Of a stretch of DNA of 64,000 bases, positions 54,180 through 63,188 are shown one piece after another (the stretch's first letter is position 1; each line of letters starts with the position of its first letter). The stretch comes from a virus. Below the pieces are notes generated by a model. It was given only the letters and a program-made list of their open reading frames with translations, was not told the DNA's origin and did not search any database. Location: positions 124,001 to 188,000 of the IMG/VR virus record IMGVR_UViG_3300027777_000023; one strand, given 5' to 3'. Made by a program: the position numbers and the translations under genes.

Positions 54180-55004
54180 ATGGCTACACCCAGACAAGTT
54201 TTTAAGAAGGTGGATATTATCCCTGATTGGACTAGAGGTCATTTTATACAATGGCAACTAGATCCATTTTTTAAAGGGGTCAGACCATACAATTTCTCTC
54301 TAGAAATTTCTGAAACTCAGGACTTTTCAGAGATAGCTTTTTCTAAGCAAAATCTAGGTGAGGTATTTTTCGCTATAGATGATTCAAACGCAAAACAATC
54401 GTGGGCACTGAATTATTCTTATCGTGTCACACTAACAACAGCAGACAATAAACGATACAGTTCATTTCCGGTGTTGTTTGGGTCTACAAGACACGAGCAG
54501 CGTAAGTTCGCTATGGCTGCTGAGATCATCAGAAAAGAAATTCTATTAAATCGGTTTGTAGGTACAGAGGGCTGGTTACTAAGACGAAAGTCGTACGGAT
54601 TAAAAAACGCCAAAACAATTCGTAATGTTGATCCTGTGTCTGGTGTACCGATAGCAGACACTAAACAAGAAGACTATGGTGTAGGTCTTGATGATGGTTA
54701 TTTTGATCCTGTGCCCTGTGTATTCTATGTTGAGACCAGTCAACAAGACAAACAGCTTGACCAGGCTGGTATGGGTGTAAAAGAAAAGTACGAGTCAGTC
54801 ATCAGACTTCCAGGCTATCCTATAATAGAGGTTCGTGATGTGTTGTGTGAAGCTAGAGACGGCTATAGATATAGTGTCCAAGCCAGAAGCGCAAAGCAGT
54901 TCCCAGGTAGCAATATAACACTAACGCAGAAAGCTTCTGTGAATTTAATTCCGTCCACAGACACAATATACAGCATACCTATCCCGATACCTTCACCTGT
55001 ATAA
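54180..55004 (+). CDS. Putative neck/tail-completion protein
   Basis: 274 aa, beta-rich, Tyr-rich, no Cys clusters. It contains EIIRKEILLNRFVGTEGWLLRRKSYG and later PCVFYVETSQQDKQLDQAG. Located between the connector and sheath genes, where large myophages encode neck and tail-terminator proteins. No family can be confirmed by eye. Confidence 0.6.
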   Translation: MATPRQVFKKVDIIPDWTRGHFIQWQLDPFFKGVRPYNFSLEISETQDFSEIAFSKQNLGEVFFAIDDSNAKQSWALNYSYRVTLTTADNKRYSSFPVLFGSTRHEQRKFAMAAEIIRKEILLNRFVGTEGWLLRRKSYGLKNAKTIRNVDPVSGVPIADTKQEDYGVGLDDGYFDPVPCVFYVETSQQDKQLDQAGMGVKEKYESVIRLPGYPIIEVRDVLCEARDGYRYSVQARSAKQFPGSNITLTQKASVNLIPSTDTIYSIPIPIPSPV

Positions 55005-55008
55005 TCTT

Positions 55009-55707
55009 ATGGATGACTCAACTCAATCTATCTATTGCCCGACACCAGCCATTGGCTATGTTTCTCCGTATAATCGAGAGTTAACTGAAAGAGACGAACG
55101 TGTGATGGTATTAACCCCATGGACAGTTCAAAATATTTGCTATGAGATAATTAAGAACTATATGCTGACCAATCCACCGCAATCACAGGGCTATAAATTT
55201 GCTCAAACCTATGATGCGGATGATTTAAAAACCGGCATTGCGCTAGAGATAGCGTTTAACTATAAGGATGTAGCTGTACAGAAACGTCCAGCCATATTTG
55301 TGTCTAGGGGTGAGACTGCATTTAAGTTTCCCACAATTAATCAGATGATAGGTGCAAATCCTAGAGAATCGGAGAAGACCAAGTATTCGATGCTTGAGAT
55401 GCCTATAAATGTCGCTGTGATAGCCACTAATGTAGGATTTGCCGAGCAACTGGCCGAATATATATTTACAGTATTTCTCAGGTTTCAAGAAGTCATCAAA
55501 AAAGATTTCTGTCTGCGACAATTTAAGCTGGTAACATTGTCTGCTCCTCAGATATACTTGGAGAGTAAAGATCACTTTGTGATCAACATACTTCTTGATG
55601 CTGTGTTTGATATGGGTGCAGTGGTCAAGGGCGATGACCTAAAACTCAAAACAGTATCATATCAAATATTTACAGGATGCTTGGATGATTCTCCGTTGCA
55701 GCAATAA
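55009..55707 (+). CDS. Putative tail terminator/completion protein
   Basis: 232 aa. Contains RPAIFVSRGETAFKF and LEMPINVAVIATNVGFAEQLAEYIFTVFLRF, a layout like tail-completion (terminator) proteins, which close the tail for joining to the head. Last gene before the 87-nt gap ahead of the tail sheath. Assignment rests on position and fold impression. Confidence 0.6.
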   Translation: MDDSTQSIYCPTPAIGYVSPYNRELTERDERVMVLTPWTVQNICYEIIKNYMLTNPPQSQGYKFAQTYDADDLKTGIALEIAFNYKDVAVQKRPAIFVSRGETAFKFPTINQMIGANPRESEKTKYSMLEMPINVAVIATNVGFAEQLAEYIFTVFLRFQEVIKKDFCLRQFKLVTLSAPQIYLESKDHFVINILLDAVFDMGAVVKGDDLKLKTVSYQIFTGCLDDSPLQQ

Positions 55708-55725
55708 AAACCAAACAGAAAATCA

Positions 55726-55754
55726 TTGCAACAGCATACAAATTAAATTAAACT
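55726..55754 (+). promoter_or_regulatory. Candidate promoter of tail sheath gene
   Basis: TTGCAA (55726-55731), 17-nt spacer, TAAACT (55749-55754). Same TTGC -35 start as the tail tube and neck promoters; the -10 is weak. The rest of the gap is an A/C-rich leader without SD. Confidence 0.4.
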
Positions 55755-55794
55755 TAAATAAAGTATAGAAGCATATACACAAAACCAAACCAAT

Positions 55795-58700
55795 ATGTAC
55801 ATCACACCTAGAGTCAAGATTCAGCAAGAATTTCTACAAGTCCCGGTTTATGCCGAGTTCCCACTACCTGCGTTTATTATCGGACCTAACTACGCACTTA
55901 CTCGCTATAATGTAGAGGGTGAGAAGTTACATACTGCGCTGGGCACCTATAATGGTGCAGCTGTTGGGGGCGGTAATAGCTATATCCCTGCAGAAAATAC
56001 AGTCTACGACTTTCCAAATGTTTCTCCCGGTGGTGACGTGGATCACAGCTATACCAAAGTGTACGCTGAGGCGGTTAAGGCTACATATTTCCCACTATCC
56101 GCTATCAGCGAAGCTTTCAGCAACTCTGTTGAATTTGTCACACACCCTGATACAGGTGCCAGGTATCCCAACAAAATTAGATTCACTGACGTGACGTTAA
56201 AGACTGGTCACGGATACTCGCGTTCCAGCTGCTTCTCTAACCGTGACGTAGCTGTACATGACCTCATTGACATCTCAGACGGAACCAATGTAACCCAGGC
56301 CAGAGTGACAGCTATTAGCGCAGAAACATCCGATATCGACGGTGCCCTCTCTGCTACTGTAGGTGATGTAATTGCAGAAGGTTCCGCTATACTGCCGAGC
56401 GTACAAGCTCCTCACCCAGGGCAGATCGCTGTAGGTAATGTCTTTACAGTGGCTGCTGTAGACTTCAGTGCTCTCGATGTTGTTGGCAAATATCTAACCA
56501 TCAGGCACGCCAAAGACTCTTCAGGAGTATACAAAATTATTTCCTTGGGGGACACTGTACATAAACTTGTGGTAGACCGACCATTCACACAGAGTAGCGC
56601 AGCAGACCGCGCATGGCACATTAACGGTGTATACAACGATATTGGTAATACTCCTTGGGGGTGTGTTGAATATTCTAATTACCCCGATTACACATACACC
56701 GCACCTTCAGCGAATACTTCGTTCACTGTGGCAAATACATCAACTGCCTATTATGGTTATGCGGCAAAAGGCGTATTGACGGATCGCTACACAGCTACAG
56801 TAACAACCGGAGGCAATGCGGCATCTGTTAGATTCACCATCACTTCCGAGCAGGGTGTTTTTGCTCCTAAGTACAATGTGGGTCTTGTTGCTGATGTTCT
56901 TACTATCGACACAGCCAACGACAATGTTCAGCGTCTGGACTTTGCTCGTGGTATTGCCACGGCCACCACATTTGCCGTCGGCGATTCCTGGAATTACACT
57001 GTGGTTGCCGAAGTTGAGCCGGTTAATCCTGTTGCCTCTGGCACATACACAGGTACAACGGACATGGTCTACAAGCTAACTGTCGAGCGCGGTGGAGCAT
57101 TTTATGACGGCACCAACGCATCAACTTGTGCCCGGCTGGTAATCACTTCTTCTGATGTGGACACTTCTAGCGTTGTATTACCTAAGCTCGATACAAGCTT
57201 TAAGCTCGGCAGCTTTGGTGCTCGTGCAACTTTTGAAGTTGGTACTGCAGGCGTTGACTCGGGCGAGCTTATTCTGGGAGACATCTATTATGTTCCAGTT
57301 ACTGCTGCGCGTCTTGGCGCATACACTGTGGTCACGCTGTCTGAAGATCTGGCAGAAGCTACGTTCCTTGCAGCTAGCCCCACACTCACCGCTACACTTT
57401 CGGTAGCGCAGGCATCCATTCGCATTCCTGAGGTGGCAGACGCTCTTCTAGACCTCAAAAACTGGACGCAAGAAGACTCCTACATCACGATTAATTCCGA
57501 CATTACCACCTACGACAGTAAGCTCATTGCTGAAGGTGTACCTGCCCGCTTACCAATCACATCTGCCAAGCTGTTTGTGGAACATCGTGACTTGCTGCAG
57601 GACCACATCGTAGCTATTGACTCGGTCCGTGATCAGGCCGCTGTGCTTCAGAAACTTGGAACAGTCCATCCTGACAATCCTCTGGCGCAAGCTGTTTCTG
57701 ACGCTGTATTGAATTCAGCTAACCAGATTGTATATTTTATTGGTGTAGGCACCAACGATCTAGCAGGTTATACGGAAGCAATTCGAATCTCTGAAAAGAG
57801 CGATAAAGTTTATAGCTTCGTTCCGCTTACCTTCGATCGCGAAATTCAAGACGCAGTTGTAGGACATGTCAATGCTTACAGTACTCCTGAAGTGGGTCGT
57901 TGGAGAATTGCTTGGTTGGCTGTTGAAGACAAAAAGACCAGCTTCATGTATAACCTTAAGGAAAACGGTGATTCCTTCACTGCTACAGTTACGGACGATC
58001 CTTCAGTTTCCGGCACACAATACCGTTTAGTCTCGGTGGCTGGAGCTAGCTTTATTGATGATGGTGTGCGCCCTAACGACACTGTGAGATTAAACTTCAG
58101 GTCTGACAATGATGGAAATATCACATATGATGAGTACGTCGTTGACCATGTACGGACGAACACATCACTCACCATCACAAAACCTCTAGCTGCTGCAATT
58201 AACAGCCCTGTGAAGGTTCAAGTTGTTCGTAATTATACAAAATCTGAAAGAGCTAACAATATTGCCCACATCGGTGGAGATTACAATAACCGCCGCGTCC
58301 GTTCTGTGTTCCCCGACACCTACAAGGACAGTACGGGTGTCGTAAAGCAGGGCTACATTGCCGCTGCGGGGTTGGCAGGTTTGAGATCTGGTGTTGTGCC
58401 GCATCTCGGACTCACAAACTCCCAATTCTACGGAGCTCACGACTTGAGTAAGGTGGTTACTGAGTTCTCCCAGGACGACCTCGACACTATGGCAGAGCAA
58501 GGCATCTGGATCATCTCGCAAGAGGTTGTAGGCGCCACTGCGTATGTAAGACATCAGCTCACCACAGACACCCGCAGCCTGAACACTTCGGAAGATTCGA
58601 TTACTACGAATGTGGACAACATCAGTTATGCACTCAAACATACACTCGCACCGTTCATCGGTCGTTTTAATGTTAACAATGAAAACATCGCCGCTGTCCG

Positions 58701-58905
58701 CGAAGCTATCGTAAAAGAACTTACATACCGCGCTTCCAGTACCCGAGTTGAGCGTGCAGGTAATCAGCTCACTAGCTTTACACCTAAAGACGACATTATT
58801 CTGTTAGAGGCTAACGCTACCTACAAAGATATGATCAATGTGGAGGTCAGGCTCAATGTACCTTACCCCATCAATTACATCAACCTTAAGCTGATTGTTG
58901 GTTAA
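55795..58905 (+). CDS. Contractile tail sheath protein
   Basis: 1036 aa, longer than typical sheaths because of several surface insertions in the middle. The C-terminal 200 residues are clearly sheath-like: AAAGLAGLRSG, VPHLGLTNSQFYG, an IWIISQ strand, then IGRFNVNNENIAAVREAI and the final PKDDIILL...VRLNVPYPINYINLKLIV. The N-terminus (PAFIIGPNYALTRYN) matches the sheath start. Proves a contractile tail. Followed within 5 nt by two tiny genes before the tube. Confidence 0.93.
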   Translation: MYITPRVKIQQEFLQVPVYAEFPLPAFIIGPNYALTRYNVEGEKLHTALGTYNGAAVGGGNSYIPAENTVYDFPNVSPGGDVDHSYTKVYAEAVKATYFPLSAISEAFSNSVEFVTHPDTGARYPNKIRFTDVTLKTGHGYSRSSCFSNRDVAVHDLIDISDGTNVTQARVTAISAETSDIDGALSATVGDVIAEGSAILPSVQAPHPGQIAVGNVFTVAAVDFSALDVVGKYLTIRHAKDSSGVYKIISLGDTVHKLVVDRPFTQSSAADRAWHINGVYNDIGNTPWGCVEYSNYPDYTYTAPSANTSFTVANTSTAYYGYAAKGVLTDRYTATVTTGGNAASVRFTITSEQGVFAPKYNVGLVADVLTIDTANDNVQRLDFARGIATATTFAVGDSWNYTVVAEVEPVNPVASGTYTGTTDMVYKLTVERGGAFYDGTNASTCARLVITSSDVDTSSVVLPKLDTSFKLGSFGARATFEVGTAGVDSGELILGDIYYVPVTAARLGAYTVVTLSEDLAEATFLAASPTLTATLSVAQASIRIPEVADALLDLKNWTQEDSYITINSDITTYDSKLIAEGVPARLPITSAKLFVEHRDLLQDHIVAIDSVRDQAAVLQKLGTVHPDNPLAQAVSDAVLNSANQIVYFIGVGTNDLAGYTEAIRISEKSDKVYSFVPLTFDREIQDAVVGHVNAYSTPEVGRWRIAWLAVEDKKTSFMYNLKENGDSFTATVTDDPSVSGTQYRLVSVAGASFIDDGVRPNDTVRLNFRSDNDGNITYDEYVVDHVRTNTSLTITKPLAAAINSPVKVQVVRNYTKSERANNIAHIGGDYNNRRVRSVFPDTYKDSTGVVKQGYIAAAGLAGLRSGVVPHLGLTNSQFYGAHDLSKVVTEFSQDDLDTMAEQGIWIISQEVVGATAYVRHQLTTDTRSLNTSEDSITTNVDNISYALKHTLAPFIGRFNVNNENIAAVREAIVKELTYRASSTRVERAGNQLTSFTPKDDIILLEANATYKDMINVEVRLNVPYPINYINLKLIVG

Positions 58906-58910
58906 TTTAT

Positions 58911-59147
58911 ATGACTTCATTTGAGCTAGGTTTCATCAAATGCGCGCAAGAACGGGGCCTGCCTAGAGCTCAGGCAGGCTATATTCTACAAAGAGCGATG
59001 GACCACCCGGCAAGTCGTGAGACGTATATCAAAGAAGCAGAAGAAACAAACTATACTTCGGACGATCTAGACAACCTGTCGTGCCTTGTTGCACTGGCGG
59101 CGTTTGACGAAGAAATGTCGAAATGTAGTGCAACTCTAAACATTTAA
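58911..59147 (+). CDS. Small tail-region protein with GF-K-A-GL motif
   Basis: 78 aa, helical and acidic. Its first 30 residues (SFELGFIKCAQERGLPRAQAGYILQRA) share the motif seen in the head-block proteins at 48532 and 51013. Between sheath and tube genes; role unknown. Stop overlaps the next start by one nucleotide. Confidence 0.65.
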   Translation: MTSFELGFIKCAQERGLPRAQAGYILQRAMDHPASRETYIKEAEETNYTSDDLDNLSCLVALAAFDEEMSKCSATLNI

Positions 59148-59350
59148 TGCGTGTTGTAGTTACTGGAGATTTTAGAGAACCTGTACTTCTGGACACAGAT
59201 AAAGCCACCGGATTATTAATTTATTCTGACACCGGCCAGCCAAATGTTATTTACCGTATTATCGGCGAAGGCAAGGGCTGGATCAGGTACACGAAAGGCG
59301 AGGATCCTGGGTTTGAAGAAATAGCCGGAGCCTTGGGATTGCTAAAATAA
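59147..59350 (+). CDS. Small tail-region hypothetical protein
   Basis: 67 aa, beta-type (MRVVVTGDFREPVLLDTDKATGLLIYSD). Coupled to the previous gene by TAATG. No family recognised. Confidence 0.65.
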   Translation: MRVVVTGDFREPVLLDTDKATGLLIYSDTGQPNVIYRIIGEGKGWIRYTKGEDPGFEEIAGALGLLK

Positions 59351-59363
59351 CACACAATCAACA

Positions 59364-59392
59364 TTGCCTTTGTAATAACTTTTAGTTACAAT
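59364..59392 (+). promoter_or_regulatory. Promoter of tail tube gene
   Basis: TTGCCT (59364-59369), 17-nt spacer, TACAAT (59387-59392). Predicted start about 59399, giving an A/C-rich leader of roughly 26 nt with no SD. Confidence 0.6.
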
Positions 59393-59424
59393 ATAAACAA
59401 GAACAATCAACACTATAAAAATAT

Positions 59425-59841
59425 ATGGCAGACTTATTTGGCTTCGGACAATCTAATATTACAGCACCCATCACAGCGGACAAGTGTACTGTCTCGTTTG
59501 GTGCAACCATCGCAGGGGCCACGCAGGTGAGTATTCAATACGCCCAGCAAATCAATCGCAGGCGTACGATCGGTAATCAAATCAGCTTGTTGTGGGGCGC
59601 TCAACCCCAAGGACAAGCCACAATTCAGCGGTTGGTTGTAGCTGGCTATGGCCCAGGCGGCGCTGGCTGGAGTGCCTGTAGCCCAGGAACAGTTACATTT
59701 AACCTCGGTGGTTGTTCTGGAGGTGGTGGAAGCCTTACAGCCTCCGGTGCTGTTGTTTCTCAGTACTCAATTACAGCAGAAGCTGAAAGCTTGACTGTTA
59801 TGGACAACGTTGTAATCGACTTCATGTATTTGAGCGCGTAA
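59425..59841 (+). CDS. Tail tube protein
   Basis: 138 aa. The pattern TQVSIQYAQQINRRRTIGNQISLLWGAQPQGQATIQRL fits the beta-hairpin framework of tail-tube proteins of large myophages, followed by a Gly/Ser-rich loop and a beta C-terminus. Position after the sheath gene, with its own promoter and a strong terminator, also fits a protein made in many copies. A few residues differ enough that a structural check is needed. Confidence 0.8.
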   Translation: MADLFGFGQSNITAPITADKCTVSFGATIAGATQVSIQYAQQINRRRTIGNQISLLWGAQPQGQATIQRLVVAGYGPGGAGWSACSPGTVTFNLGGCSGGGGSLTASGAVVSQYSITAEAESLTVMDNVVIDFMYLSA

Positions 59842-59864
59842 TAATTTTACGTATTGGCTTGTTT

Positions 59865-59904
59865 AAAACCCTCTACCCTTTATATTGGGTAGAGGGTTTT
59901 ATTA
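59865..59904 (+). terminator. Terminator after tail tube gene
   Basis: Perfect 14-bp stem AAAACCCTCTACCC / GGGTAGAGGGTTTT (59865-59878 with 59887-59900) with an 8-nt loop, followed by ATTATAT. The A tract before and T tract after could let it act in both directions. Confidence 0.92.
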
Positions 59905-59923
59905 TATACACACATCTAAACAT

Positions 59924-62311
59924 ATGGAAAGTAAACGTACAGGAGCGTCACAGCACGGAAAAATTTTTACAGCGGTGGTAATTTCTTCCAGCTCAGGCTC
60001 TAGAGCTGTAACTATTATGACTGAAGGCTACAACCATACGGACGCTGGTAGTATTGGCATGCAGCAACAAGCTGTGGTGGCTTCGGCACTGGTATCAAAT
60101 TTTTTAGGATTCAAAGATTGTTCACTTCCTCAACCAGGGACTAGGGTGATCTGTGCTACGGCTGCAGGTATATGTTACATTATAGGCATCCTACCTAGTT
60201 CTTCTCTGGCTGTGGACGCTATACCGGCCCGAGCCATGCTCGGAGCTAAAAATGCTTTAGCCGATACGGCGAATAGAGTAGGTCATCGAGATCGGACAAC
60301 GGTTATTCATGATGGGCGTATGCCTGCAGATGTTGTTGATGGTGAATATGTGCTGGCTAATGAGTTAGGTGTGCTGCTGGGTTTGTACCAGGAAATGGCC
60401 AATTTAAAGGCGTCAGAGTTAGCGCAAATTCAATGTTTTTTGTTTGACGATTTGGTGCGTATAATTAGCCACAATTATCAACACTTCACATCAATGGGTG
60501 AGCATAATATCTACCAGGATGGTAAGCGTTTAATGTCTGAGTTTGGAGCCACACACATTCCTGCTGAGGCTTATGGTCGCCCAGCTGTTGAAGGAGATGG
60601 TAGCGAGCCAGTATTTAAAGAAACCGGCACACACACGGTAGACGATAAATCTGATTTTTATGACTTCACTGTTGATGAGCGGTTAAAGGCTGTCGAAAGA
60701 TTTAAATTATTTCTGGGAAGTGTTGGCGACTTCCTACACCTGTTTATTGTACGTCCAGATCCGCACGAATTAAGAGTACAGGGGAAAGATATAACCAAAC
60801 CAGACACAGGGTTGGCAGATATACATATGGGTGTTGATGGAGGTATTCATGTACGTAGTGTGAAAGAAATATTCATAGAAAAGACAAATTGGATCCGTGT
60901 GCCGTGTAGGATTGCTGCGCCTGATGATCCTGAGGCTGATGACGCTAATTCTTTAGACTATGAAAAGAAAAAGCCGTTTAAGTTTAATAAAGAGCACAAG
61001 TTTAAAGAAAACCCGATGTTTCAGGCGTTACAGCTTCGAGACTATGTTGCATATGTAAACGAGAAATTAAACTATCAGAATTTTAAAAAGCATGAGAAAG
61101 ATTTTTACGTAAATGACGACATATCTCAGGAGAAAGCACTGAATAAGATAAAGGAGCTAGACAAAGAAAGCACGTTAAACCAAGAAAGCTACAAACTGAA
61201 CACTGCTGGCGTATACCTGATGCCTAATGGTGGTATAACTATTCGTGACGCCTGGAACTCGGCAATAGTTATGGAGGGTGGAAACATCTATCTTCAACCT
61301 GCAAAAGACCTGGTATCTCAACCATTACGCAGTAACATTATTAAGGCAGGAAGCAATATAAACATGTCTTGTAGAGGGCACATAGACCTCTCATCTACAT
61401 TGGAAGGTATACGAGTAAAATCAGCCAAAGCGCAATACTACTATAGTGATAAATCAGGGATTATCATGGAGGCCAATGGAACCGCTGATACACGAGGACA
61501 GCCGGAGCCTTCACATTCTGATCCCGCACAGGCAATTGACTACATTGGTGGGATTGTGATCAAGTCCAAGCTAGGTATCTATAATTACGCAGTTAAAGAC
61601 ATCGTCAGCTACGCTAAAAAGAAAGTCATACTACAGTCTTTGAATACGATGGATATTATTTCTGATGAGAATATGACTGTATATTCTAAAAAGTCGATGT
61701 TTAGGTTTGCTGACGATAGAGTCCTCGATTATGGTAAGAAGTCCGCAATCTATGTTACTGAAGGTTTTGCAGAATTCTCGGGAGCTAAAGCTACGATACT
61801 AGGTCAGCAAGATCAACCTCTGGGGGTTATGTATGATGAGGACAGTATGTTTGTTGATGTCTTAAAGGGTGTGGGTGTCGTATCAAAAATTGTAGACAGT
61901 ATAACGGCAGCCAAAGACGCTAAAAAGAAAAGTGTAATAAACACTACAACTTTTAACAAACCAGAATATTTTGACGACTTGCGTTTCGCTTTTCTAGATT
62001 CCACAGACTATCATGTGACCGGCGACAACGATTGCTTCCCGTCAACCATGGCACAGCAAGACGACGAGCTTACAAATCTGTATTCTCTAGAGGCGTGGAC
62101 CGAACCTGAAGTTAACGGCACCAAACCATATCCAGGTAAAGATTTGTTCGAAAATTTCTACCTTTTTGCAGATAAACCTGCTAATCTTAAAGAAAATAAA
62201 ATAGGTAAATCTTACTCAAATAAAGCAGATTCCGAAGAAACACCAAATGAATTGAAGTTGAAGTCATTGGAGGAATACAAAGTACATCCAAAAGACACAA
62301 CGTTAACTTAA
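59924..62311 (+). CDS. Putative baseplate hub/tail spike protein
   Basis: 795 aa from the ATG at 59924. N-terminal 100 residues look like an OB-type domain (GTRVICATAAGICYIIGILPS) as in spike/hub proteins. The centre is helical and charged (VNEKLNYQNFKKHEKDFYVNDDI). From about residue 430 there are repeated short beta strands (GVYLMPNGGITIRDAWNSA, SNINMSCRGHIDLSS, KSKLGIYNYAVKDI, KKKVILQSLNTMDI), like the beta-helix of central spikes. Membrane-piercing hub role inferred from architecture and position before the tail chaperones. Confidence 0.72.
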   Translation: MESKRTGASQHGKIFTAVVISSSSGSRAVTIMTEGYNHTDAGSIGMQQQAVVASALVSNFLGFKDCSLPQPGTRVICATAAGICYIIGILPSSSLAVDAIPARAMLGAKNALADTANRVGHRDRTTVIHDGRMPADVVDGEYVLANELGVLLGLYQEMANLKASELAQIQCFLFDDLVRIISHNYQHFTSMGEHNIYQDGKRLMSEFGATHIPAEAYGRPAVEGDGSEPVFKETGTHTVDDKSDFYDFTVDERLKAVERFKLFLGSVGDFLHLFIVRPDPHELRVQGKDITKPDTGLADIHMGVDGGIHVRSVKEIFIEKTNWIRVPCRIAAPDDPEADDANSLDYEKKKPFKFNKEHKFKENPMFQALQLRDYVAYVNEKLNYQNFKKHEKDFYVNDDISQEKALNKIKELDKESTLNQESYKLNTAGVYLMPNGGITIRDAWNSAIVMEGGNIYLQPAKDLVSQPLRSNIIKAGSNINMSCRGHIDLSSTLEGIRVKSAKAQYYYSDKSGIIMEANGTADTRGQPEPSHSDPAQAIDYIGGIVIKSKLGIYNYAVKDIVSYAKKKVILQSLNTMDIISDENMTVYSKKSMFRFADDRVLDYGKKSAIYVTEGFAEFSGAKATILGQQDQPLGVMYDEDSMFVDVLKGVGVVSKIVDSITAAKDAKKKSVINTTTFNKPEYFDDLRFAFLDSTDYHVTGDNDCFPSTMAQQDDELTNLYSLEAWTEPEVNGTKPYPGKDLFENFYLFADKPANLKENKIGKSYSNKADSEETPNELKLKSLEEYKVHPKDTTLT

Positions 62312-62321
62312 TCTAAATAAT

Positions 62322-62843
62322 ATGAATAGCGAACCACTAGTAAATACATCGATTGATTTGAACCCTGAGGGTGTCAGGGAAAACCACATTGTTATATCCG
62401 ACGAAGATAAGGAGAGATTTTTTAAAAGTGTGCTCTCGGACAAGCCTTATGAGGAGACAATCGAGCTATTTGGAGGACAGCACAAGGTCAGATTCAAGGC
62501 AATGACTGTACAGGAAAACTCTGATGTGGTCAATCAGATCACCGCAGACAGAAAGCGCGGTGTGGCCAGCGACACAGACGCCTACTTCATCACGATAGCT
62601 TCTTACCGCTTGGCGTTGTCCTTGCTGTCTGTAGACGCTCAACCATTCTCTTCAGTAACCAGAGAAAACTTTTCAGCCTCCACAGAACATGATACGTTCG
62701 TGTTAGCTAGGATGCGTGTAATCACAGGTTGGGCCACACCCAAACTCTCAGCCTACCTGAGTGCCTTTCAGAGTTTTGAAGCTAAGATGATCAAACTGAC
62801 CAATGAGGTGCAGTCGCCAAATTTTTGGAAAGCCAGCGCGTAA
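62322..62843 (+). CDS. Tail assembly chaperone, short product (gpG-like)
   Basis: 173 aa. Helical protein located just before a second frame and the tape measure gene, the universal site of tail assembly chaperones. Near its end the zero frame reads CCA AAT TTT TGG, containing the slippery heptamer A-AAT-TTT (62819-62825). A -1 shift there continues into the next frame and makes a longer G-T-like fusion, as in lambda gpG/gpGT. It would coat the tape measure protein during tube assembly. Confidence 0.8.
   Translation: MNSEPLVNTSIDLNPEGVRENHIVISDEDKERFFKSVLSDKPYEETIELFGGQHKVRFKAMTVQENSDVVNQITADRKRGVASDTDAYFITIASYRLALSLLSVDAQPFSSVTRENFSASTEHDTFVLARMRVITGWATPKLSAYLSAFQSFEAKMIKLTNEVQSPNFWKASA
62819..62825 (+). 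promoter_or_regulatory. Programmed -1 frameshift site (A AAT TTT)
   Basis: Heptamer of the X-XXY-YYZ type in the correct zero-frame phase, 18 nt before the short product's stop. Re-pairing places the ribosome on the frame that starts TTG-GAA-AGC at 62825, which has no ATG of its own. Confidence 0.75.
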
Positions 62844-63187
62844 AATGCCTTACGGAAGGTTATCTGCGTGGCTGGCTTAAATTTGAATATCCAACAAAAA
62901 CATCCCACTTCAGAGAAGAGTTAGTACTAGACTATATCATAGATGATCGTGTGTATGGTCTACTTCAGAATAAATTATTAATAGAAACCATTCTTCGCAG
63001 CTCGGTAGAGCGCCGAGATAAGAATATCCTGGCTCCTATTTTTGATGTTGCTGATGACATGATTAGATTAAAACTTCCTACAATTATACCTCCAGCAACC
63101 AAAGATAAAAAAGACAAAACTAAGGAAATATCGAAAGAGGAATTGCTAGAGTGGAAAGACTTTTTGGCAAAAGTTAATAAAAAATAG
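62825..63187 (+). CDS. Tail assembly chaperone, frameshift-extension domain (T-like)
   Basis: 120 codons in the -1 frame, no ATG near its start, so it is probably made only as the C-terminal part of a fusion of roughly 290 aa with the upstream protein. Helical and charged (FREELVLDYIIDDRVYGLLQNKLLIETIL, then a Lys/Glu-rich end), as T domains are. The tape measure gene starts 2 nt after its stop. Confidence 0.78.
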   Translation: MESQRVKCLTEGYLRGWLKFEYPTKTSHFREELVLDYIIDDRVYGLLQNKLLIETILRSSVERRDKNILAPIFDVADDMIRLKLPTIIPPATKDKKDKTKEISKEELLEWKDFLAKVNKK

Positions 63188-63188
63188 T

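Noticed and set aside
62844-62879. ATG at 62844 as start of the second tail chaperone
   Set aside because: It opens a third frame that stops after 11 codons; the long frame has no ATG.
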